Origin: JANYCG01 sp031431035
GTDB lineage: Bacteria; Pseudomonadota; Gammaproteobacteria; Burkholderiales; Burkholderiaceae_C
Direction: 5' to 3'
NCBI GenBank assembly: GCA_031431035.1
Contig: JANPCR010000314.1
Coordinates: 1 to 12,532, forward strand
DNA: 12,532 nucleotides
The position numbers and the translations under genes are program-made. Shown here in pieces: positions 8,532-12,532 of this stretch. Under the pieces are notes generated by a model, which saw only the letters and a list, made by a program, of their open reading frames with translations, was not told the origin of the DNA and did not search any database. Within the stretch, counting starts at the first letter, position 1; each line of letters opens with the position of its first letter.

Positions 8532-8551
8532 CTGAGATGTCATGATCTCGG
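8532..8551 (+). other. 5' leader hairpin 2 (7-bp stem)
   Basis: CTGAGAT (8532-8538) pairs with ATCTCGG (8545-8551) with one T-G wobble around the loop GTCATG. It follows hairpin 1 by 11 bases, so the leader of the 8615 gene appears to carry two tandem structures. No known riboswitch class is recognised. Confidence 0.35.
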
Positions 8552-8602
8552 GCTAGACTTGACCGATTGTGTGTTGACGCTCAAAGTTACAAAATTATCA
8601 GC

Positions 8603-8608
8603 AGGTGG
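8603..8608 (+). promoter_or_regulatory. Ribosome binding site deciding the 8615 start
   Basis: AGGTGG ends six bases before the ATG at 8615. This favours that ATG over an in-frame GTG at 8567, which would add 16 residues with no comparable site and no sensible signal. Confidence 0.7.
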
Positions 8609-8614
8609 TTGTTT

Positions 8615-9316
8615 ATGACAAAAGATTCGAAAACTCAATCGATAGGCACTGAAGCCGAAGCCAGCTTTAAATCGGATGGGGAAAAATTGGGACAGGGTCA
8701 AGGCTTGGTCGATGGTGAAAGACGGCGCCGACTGGCAAAGCTGGGCTTCGGTGTTCCCGTTTTAATGACCCTGGCAAGTCGTCCCGTGTTGGCTGGGCAA
8801 TGTTTGTCAAACATGATGTCGGGTAACTTGTCCGACCCGACGCGCGGTCAATGTGCTATGGGTTGGAGTCCCGGTGGTTGGTCAGGCCCGGGAGGTTTTC
8901 CAACACCGGCTACTTGGTCGAAGATTGGATTGCTTTACGGTAACCTAACCGCAGGTGCATTACCAAACAAGTTTGCGAGCTACACAGGAGGGGCAACGCT
9001 TCAAAACGTGCCAGCGGCGCTGAACAAAGACAGCCTACCAGGTGCCACACTTTTAAGAGTCGTGTTGCAGGATCCGAACACACCAGGACTTGATCTCACT
9101 ATAAAAAACTCTAATTTAACGCGGCATTTCCTGTGCGCTTACCTTAATGCTCTATATAGTGAATTGCCTGCTAACAGCCAATTGCCTAATCCCCCGTTCA
9201 TGTACATACTCAAATCACAGCAGGTTCTCGATTTGGCAGGGGGTCTTGCGATTCCGGCCGGTGCTGCTGGGGCACCCAGCAACTACAACACTTTCTTCGA
9301 TAGCACCTGGGTATAG
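8615..9316 (+). CDS. Exported protein of unknown function, candidate client of the PqqD/HprK-like cassette
   Basis: I cannot name this 233-aa protein. Residues 1-35 are a polar, Ser/Gly/Glu-rich extension. R36-R-R-R-L-A-K-L-G then opens a hydrophobic stretch ending in P-V-L-A60, which resembles a twin-arginine signal with cleavage after A60. The predicted mature part (about 173 residues) begins G-Q-C63 and has only three cysteines (63, 80, 174). It contains W84-S-P-G-G-W and P-A-T-W101, and later a segment R-H-F-L-C174-A-Y-L-N-A-L. I associate the S-P-G-x-W plus A-x-L-N-A pairing with a class of secreted proteins of unknown function; this is recollection, not a search. There is no Pro-Glu-Pro plus membrane helix at the C-terminus, so it is not a PEP-CTERM substrate. 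It is first in line after a strong sigma-54 promoter and precedes a PqqD-like gene, which suggests it is the protein acted on. Confidence 0.75.
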   Translation: MTKDSKTQSIGTEAEASFKSDGEKLGQGQGLVDGERRRRLAKLGFGVPVLMTLASRPVLAGQCLSNMMSGNLSDPTRGQCAMGWSPGGWSGPGGFPTPATWSKIGLLYGNLTAGALPNKFASYTGGATLQNVPAALNKDSLPGATLLRVVLQDPNTPGLDLTIKNSNLTRHFLCAYLNALYSELPANSQLPNPPFMYILKSQQVLDLAGGLAIPAGAAGAPSNYNTFFDSTWV

Positions 9317-9431
9317 CACTGAGCACATGGCACCGTTACAAATTATTAGTTTCCTCAAAGAGGCGGCAGTCCGCAAAAATTGAGGGGACACAGGTTAAAG
9401 TTAAGGTTTGGTCTGCTTGTGAAATATAGCC
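9317..9431 (+). other. Gap between the exported-protein gene and pqqD-like gene, with hairpin at 9353-9385
   Basis: CCTCAA (9353-9358) can pair with TTGAGG (9380-9385), enclosing GCGG/CCGC (9363-9366 with 9371-9374). The structure has no T-run after it. In this position it could cap the 3' end of the first message and reduce expression of the downstream genes, which would suit an abundant substrate made with scarce enzymes. The following GGGGACACAGGTTAAAG has the flavour of REP-type debris, but I find no second copy. Confidence 0.35.
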
Positions 9432-9719
9432 TTGCAAAACTTTAGCCTTGCTCAAAATCTAGGAGTCCTCCAACGTATCTGGGGTGACCAATGCGTGGTC
9501 TACCTCACTGCGTCCAGGCAGACACATTTGCTCAGCGCTTCTGCTGGATGGGTACTCCAAGTTCTCGAGAATGGCCCGACTCATATGCAAGCGTTGCAGG
9601 ATCATCTGCAGCTTTCTCTAGGGGACATTGAGAGTGAAGATGTGTCAAGTCTCACCCGCGAGATTGTCGATACACTCGTTAAAATTGAAATTGTTCAAGT
9701 GCTTGAGGTCCTATCCTGA
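9432..9719 (+). CDS. PqqD-like peptide chaperone (HPr-rel-A system type)
   Basis: This is a 95-aa protein with the size and pattern of the PqqD/RiPP-recognition-element fold: an early W17-G-D-x-x-V-V-Y strand, T-H-L-L-S-A-S-A (roughly 31-38), then helices with V-L-x-x-L-E-N-G-P and a C-terminal L-V-x-x-E-I-V-Q-V-L-E. PqqD family members bind the leader of a precursor peptide and present it to modifying enzymes. Position directly before an HPr-kinase-related gene identifies it as the HPr-rel-A subtype (TIGR04353 as I recall). The start is uncertain: an in-frame TGA lies at 9420-9422, TTG at 9432 is the first usual start codon after it, and no good ribosome binding site is visible. The gene overlaps the next one by four bases, so the two are probably co-translated. 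Confidence 0.75.
   Translation: MQNFSLAQNLGVLQRIWGDQCVVYLTASRQTHLLSASAGWVLQVLENGPTHMQALQDHLQLSLGDIESEDVSSLTREIVDTLVKIEIVQVLEVLS
9705..9708 (+). promoter_or_regulatory. Ribosome binding site supporting a CTG start at 9716
   Basis: GAGG at 9705-9708 is seven bases before CTG at 9716. The CTG overlaps the TGA of the pqqD-like gene as CTGA. No ATG, GTG or TTG occurs in this frame until 9806. Confidence 0.5.
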
Positions 9720-10612
9720 GCCTCTCCTCTCTAAGCCCTGACGAAATAGTTCGTCGCCTTGCTGGTGATGGGTTAAACCTTTCGATTGGTCGATTTGATG
9801 TTTCTTTGACATCAAGTCTTCCTCAGGTCGATCGCGGTATTGCTCAGCTTTATGCCGACTTCCCACTCAGCCAGGACGGTGAATTGATCGACTTTCGAAT
9901 CGATATTGACTCGCCAACCCGGCTTAGGCGCTGGTTTAGACCCCAGGTTAATTTCGACTTTGATGGTGTGCGCCCTTTCAAACCCCTGCCTATCAATCAG
10001 GCATTCGCTATGTTCGAGTGGGGTTTGAACTGGGTTGTTGCGAATCACGCCCATCAGTTTGCGATTGTGCATTCAGCAACACTAGAAAAAAATGGTCGCG
10101 GGTACATTTTTCCTGGCGCACCAGGAAGTGGTAAAAGCACGCTGTGTGCCGCGTTGGTGTGTCGTGGCTGGCGCCTTTTGTCTGATGAAATGGCTCTGAT
10201 ATCAATTGTCGACGGCCTTATTTGGCCAATCCCGCGACCCGTTAGCCTTAAAAATGCTTCTATTGACATCATTCGCAATTTTTCTCACGACGTATTTTTG
10301 GGCGATGTGGTCGCTGACACAGCCAAAGGAAACATCGCTCATATGAGACCGCCCAAAGCCAGTGTGAACGCAGCAAATGTGCCTGTAAAGCCTTTTGCAG
10401 TGATGTTTCCGACTTATCGCGCGGGTGCCAGTACGGAATTTATTGAGATCACCAAGGGGCAAACGCTCATGCGCCTTGCCGAAAATTGCTTTAACTACCC
10501 GGTCCTGGGCGCTGACGGCTTCAACTGTTTGGCTGATGCGGTATCGCAAACGCGTTGTCATACAGTTACTTACTCCGATTTGAACGAAGTAATTGCCTTG
10601 CTTGAGCGTTGA
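9716..10612 (+). CDS. HPr kinase-related protein A (HprK-rel-A family)
   Basis: The frame stays open from 9707, and the conserved-looking N-terminal part (S-P-D-E-I-V-R-R-L-A-G-D-G-L then I-G-R-F-D-V) lies before the first conventional start (TTG 9806). I therefore place the start at CTG 9716, giving 298 residues, which fits the family as I know it. H119-S-A precedes a Walker A loop G134-A-P-G-S-G-K-S-T, and R-G-W-R-L-L-S-D157-E follows, the same order as the catalytic His, P-loop and acidic pair of HPr kinase/phosphorylase C-terminal domains. The N-terminal HprK domain is absent. Bacterial HprK phosphorylates a serine of HPr; no HPr gene is in this window, so the target here is unknown. The PqqD-like neighbour suggests a peptide or protein brought by that chaperone. 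Phosphorylation activity is inferred from motifs. Confidence 0.82.
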   Translation: MSLSSLSPDEIVRRLAGDGLNLSIGRFDVSLTSSLPQVDRGIAQLYADFPLSQDGELIDFRIDIDSPTRLRRWFRPQVNFDFDGVRPFKPLPINQAFAMFEWGLNWVVANHAHQFAIVHSATLEKNGRGYIFPGAPGSGKSTLCAALVCRGWRLLSDEMALISIVDGLIWPIPRPVSLKNASIDIIRNFSHDVFLGDVVADTAKGNIAHMRPPKASVNAANVPVKPFAVMFPTYRAGASTEFIEITKGQTLMRLAENCFNYPVLGADGFNCLADAVSQTRCHTVTYSDLNEVIALLER

Positions 10613-10616
10613 CGCG

Positions 10617-11711
10617 ATGTTGCCGGCCGCCTTTGAGAATCACCCTCTCGTAAAGTATCTGCGTGACCCAAGTATTGCGCTGAAATTTGGCACAAGTGAC
10701 TGGGAACGCTTATTCCGCGCGGCACGCCATGGAACCCTTTCGAGTCGTATCGCCTGGCTTGCAAATCAGCATTCCTTGTTGGCTCAACTCCCCGAAAAAA
10801 TTCAGTTTCATTTTTTAAGTGCACTGCGGGTTTCTGAGAGTCAAGCAGTCAGCGTGAACTGGGAGGTCTCTCAATTGCACAAAGCCTTGGGTTCTGTGTC
10901 AATTCCTTTTGCGTTGCTTAAGGGAGGTGCCTACATCAAGGGCAATTTCGCGCCTGCGCCGGGGCGGTTGCTTTCGGACATCGACATCATGGTTCCTAAA
11001 GAGCAATTGAACGACGCCGAAAAGGCTCTGTATGCCAATGGATGGTTTCCAACCAACATCAACGCCTACGACCAACGCTACTACCGCGAATGGATGCACG
11101 AGCTGCCTCCTATGCAACATCTCGGGCGCGGGACAACGCTTGATTTGCACCACACAGTATTGCCGCCCACAGCGTTGCTAAAGCCAGACGTTGCAAAGAT
11201 TTGGGCAGCAGCCAAGCCGATAGAAAACGAACCTGGCGTGTTCGTTTTGTCTCCGCTTGACATGCTGCTTCACAGTGCGACCCATTTGTTTCATGACGGT
11301 GAGCTTGAGCACGGCTTGCGCGATTTGGTTGATATTGATGCGCTTATTCGCCAGTTTTCTGGGCGCGAGCAGTTTTTTGAGGAGCTAATCGAGCGCGCAG
11401 CAGAGCTCGATTTAGGTCGCCCGTTGCATTACGCACTCAAATATTCGAAACTGTTTTTAAGAAGCCCAATTCCTGATTCAATAGTTTCCCGAGCGAGCAC
11501 GCTAGGCAGCCAGTCGGTCTTGGTCAGGAAATTGATGGACTTTGCGGTCGTGCGCAGTATTGGCGGCATTCTTGAAGAGAACCCCGGCGCCAAGTCGCGC
11601 TTTGCACAATTTGCTTTGTATGTCCGCTCACACTACTTAAGAATGCCATTGCGGCTCTTAATTCCTCACTTGGTACGCAAACAATTTACTTCCAAGGACC
11701 CGGGTCAATAG
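10617..11711 (+). CDS. Nucleotidyltransferase family protein (NTP_transf_5 type)
   Basis: This 364-aa protein starts at ATG 10617, four bases after the kinase stop; in-frame TTG codons at 10593 and 10602 are alternatives. The core shows L-L-K102-G-G-A followed by G116-R-L-L-S-D121-I-D123-I-M-V. This is the glycine-rich and paired-aspartate arrangement of the polymerase-beta-like nucleotidyltransferase fold, with D121 and D123 as likely metal ligands. Later helices (D-L-H-H, then H-S-A-T-H-L-F-H around 220-230 and R-D-L-V-D-I-D-A-L) match the PF14907 group of uncharacterised nucleotidyltransferases. Such proteins accompany HprK-rel-A and PqqD-like genes, and occur in exopolysaccharide or exosortase regions. 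The activity would be transfer of a nucleotide to a protein, sugar or small molecule; which one is not known. It is the last gene of the cassette. Confidence 0.82.
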   Translation: MLPAAFENHPLVKYLRDPSIALKFGTSDWERLFRAARHGTLSSRIAWLANQHSLLAQLPEKIQFHFLSALRVSESQAVSVNWEVSQLHKALGSVSIPFALLKGGAYIKGNFAPAPGRLLSDIDIMVPKEQLNDAEKALYANGWFPTNINAYDQRYYREWMHELPPMQHLGRGTTLDLHHTVLPPTALLKPDVAKIWAAAKPIENEPGVFVLSPLDMLLHSATHLFHDGELEHGLRDLVDIDALIRQFSGREQFFEELIERAAELDLGRPLHYALKYSKLFLRSPIPDSIVSRASTLGSQSVLVRKLMDFAVVRSIGGILEENPGAKSRFAQFALYVRSHYLRMPLRLLIPHLVRKQFTSKDPGQ

Positions 11712-11747
11712 CAAGCCATTGGGGCTAGATGCGTTGAACATTGTTGA

Positions 11748-11761
11748 AAAGGCTAGCCTTT
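11748..11761. promoter_or_regulatory. Palindrome overlapping the protease ribosome binding site
   Basis: AAAGGCTAGCCTTT is a perfect 14-bp palindrome ending directly before the ATG at 11762. Its left arm contains the AAGG likely to serve as the ribosome binding site. In RNA the arms could form a 5-bp hairpin with a CTAG loop that hides this site; in DNA the dyad could be an operator. Confidence 0.35.
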
Positions 11762-12532
11762 ATGAGTCAGTCTACGTCGCGGTTGCGGTTTGATTCAACC
11801 GATAAAGTTAGAAGGAGCCGCTGCTTTGTTTCACGCCGCGGTCTGTGCGTGGCAGGCATTGCGTTTCTGGCCAGTGCAACCTATGCCCAAGCCGACTTGC
11901 CAAACACCATTGCCAAAGTCAAACCCGCCGTTGTGATTGTAGGCACCTTCAAAGCCACTAACAGCCCGCGCTTTCGGCTACGCGGCACGGGCTTTGTGGT
12001 GGGCGAGGGCAATTGGGTGGTAACCAATGCGCACGTGATTCCTGAGGGCGCAGACATTGACCCAGACGCCAAAATCGTGGTGCAAGTCAGAGTTGGCCCA
12101 AATGACTTGCAAATGCGAGGGGCAACGGTGCTGGATGTGGACAAACTCCACGACTTGGCGCTTTTGCAGTTCGAGGGCCCGGCCTTGCCTCGCTTGAATT
12201 TGCGCGATTCTGACAGCGTGCGCGAAGGCCAAGCCGTGGCTTTCACTGGGTTTCCCATCGGTGGAGCCTTGGGGTTTTCAGCCGTGACGCACCGGGGCAT
12301 GGTGTCGTCCATCACGCCTATAGCCTTGCCGTCGTCCAACGCCACCCAGCTCAATTCACGCAATGTGGCAAGCCTGCGCAGTGGCGGGTTTAACATTTTT
12401 CAGCTCGACGCCACCGCCTACCCCGGCAACAGCGGCGGCCCTCTGTTTGATGTGGACAACGGCGATGTGTTGGGCGTCATCAATATGGTGTTTGTCAAAG
12501 GCACCAAAGAATCAGCCCTGACCAACCCTTCA
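11762..12532 (+). CDS. Secreted trypsin-like serine protease (3' end outside window)
   Basis: The frame is open from ATG 11762 to the window edge, showing 257 residues. The N-terminus is basic, with S-R-R-G-L-C-V-A-G-I-A-F-L-A and then A-T-Y-A-Q-A, a signal with a twin-arginine-like S-R-R motif and likely cleavage after A-Q-A (about residue 43). The mature part is a chymotrypsin-fold peptidase of the HtrA/trypsin-like type with an intact triad: T-N-A-H91-V, H-D131-L-A-L-L and G-N-S224-G-G-P-L. I see no PDZ domain in the part present; one could lie beyond the edge. It would act in the periplasm or outside. A strong AGAAGGAG at 11810-11817 has no in-frame start after it. The gene begins 50 bases after the cassette, so read-through is possible, but it may be an independent gene. 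Confidence 0.85.
   Translation, partial: MSQSTSRLRFDSTDKVRRSRCFVSRRGLCVAGIAFLASATYAQADLPNTIAKVKPAVVIVGTFKATNSPRFRLRGTGFVVGEGNWVVTNAHVIPEGADIDPDAKIVVQVRVGPNDLQMRGATVLDVDKLHDLALLQFEGPALPRLNLRDSDSVREGQAVAFTGFPIGGALGFSAVTHRGMVSSITPIALPSSNATQLNSRNVASLRSGGFNIFQLDATAYPGNSGGPLFDVDNGDVLGVINMVFVKGTKESALTNPS

Larger units (their letters stand above)
8316..8614 (+). other. Regulatory intergenic region before the HPr-rel-A-type cassette
   Basis: These 299 bases contain no credible gene. They look distinctly AT-rich: I count 22 G/C among the 60 bases at 8461-8520. From 5' to 3' I see a 7-base inverted repeat, GTTTGAA (8334-8340) and TTCAAAC (8370-8376); two AACTGT copies at 8339 and 8382, 43 bases or about four helical turns apart, each followed shortly by GAA; a perfect palindrome (8405-8418); a sigma-54 promoter candidate (8443-8458); and two leader hairpins (8498-8551). 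A clear rho-independent terminator for prsT is not visible. Confidence 0.6.

Noticed and set aside
8561..8600. Sigma-70 type promoter (TTGACC/TTGACG) just before the 8615 ATG
   Set aside because: No acceptable -10 hexamer occurs at 16-18 bases from either box, and the site overlaps the ribosome-binding region.
9240..9316. PEP-CTERM sorting signal at the end of the 233-aa protein
   Set aside because: There is no Pro-Glu-Pro, no C-terminal transmembrane helix and no basic tail, so exosortase sorting is not supported.
9147..9383. Overlapping 78-codon + strand frame at the end of the exported-protein gene, possibly a frameshifted C-terminus
   Set aside because: Its translation has no recognisable domain, and the main frame ends naturally in a hydrophilic tail after the conserved-looking segment.
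9378..9412. Possible REP/transposase-associated debris (GGGGACACAGGTTAAAG)
   Set aside because: No second or inverted copy is visible and there is no transposase gene; one short resemblance is not enough.
11881..12396. Minus-strand open frame of 171 codons near the right edge
   Set aside because: It is opposite the serine protease, whose catalytic triad is intact in the + frame; the minus translation shows no motif.
1..12532. tRNA, rRNA, CRISPR array, insertion sequence or phage genes
   Set aside because: No cloverleaf, spaced identical repeats, transposase motif or terminal inverted repeats were seen on either strand.

Overview
The window looks like part of a betaproteobacterial chromosome, probably order Burkholderiales and family Comamonadaceae-like. 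This is judged from codon usage and from the types of protein encoded; no database search was possible. All genes that can be supported lie on the + strand.

Layout. Positions 2-412 hold the C-terminal end of an O-antigen-ligase/Wzy-type membrane protein. Next comes an exopolysaccharide and exosortase A (XrtA/PEP-CTERM) regulatory block: a polyisoprenyl-phosphate sugar transferase of the XrtA-associated type (576-1958), the membrane histidine kinase PrsK (1974-4085), the sigma-54-dependent response regulator PrsR (4082-5443, overlapping prsK by 4 bases) and the large TPR lipoprotein PrsT (5547-8315). A sigma-54 (-24/-12) promoter candidate lies in front of prsT at 5465-5480.

A 299-base non-coding region (8316-8614) follows. 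It carries a second and better sigma-54 promoter candidate (8443-8458), a perfect 14-bp palindrome upstream of it, and two tandem hairpins in the predicted 5' leader. It leads into a compact cassette: a 233-aa exported protein of unknown function with an unusual N-terminal extension before a twin-arginine-like signal (8615-9316), a PqqD-like peptide chaperone (9432-9719), an HPr-kinase-related P-loop protein (9716-10612, apparently starting at CTG and overlapping the previous stop) and an NTP_transf_5-type nucleotidyltransferase (10617-11711). I recognise the last three as the HPr-rel-A type cassette, whose chemistry is, as far as I know, unassigned. The window ends inside a secreted trypsin-like serine protease (11762 to the edge).

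Working model (inference). PrsK/PrsR senses an envelope or polysaccharide cue and, with sigma-54, switches on prsT and the 8615 cassette. The exported 233-aa protein is a candidate client: a PqqD-like protein could bind its 36-residue N-terminal extension, and the kinase and nucleotidyltransferase could modify it or a partner before or during export. The protease next door could process it. Nothing in the sequence proves the substrate relationship. The strongest points are gene order, spacing, the promoter and the domain content.
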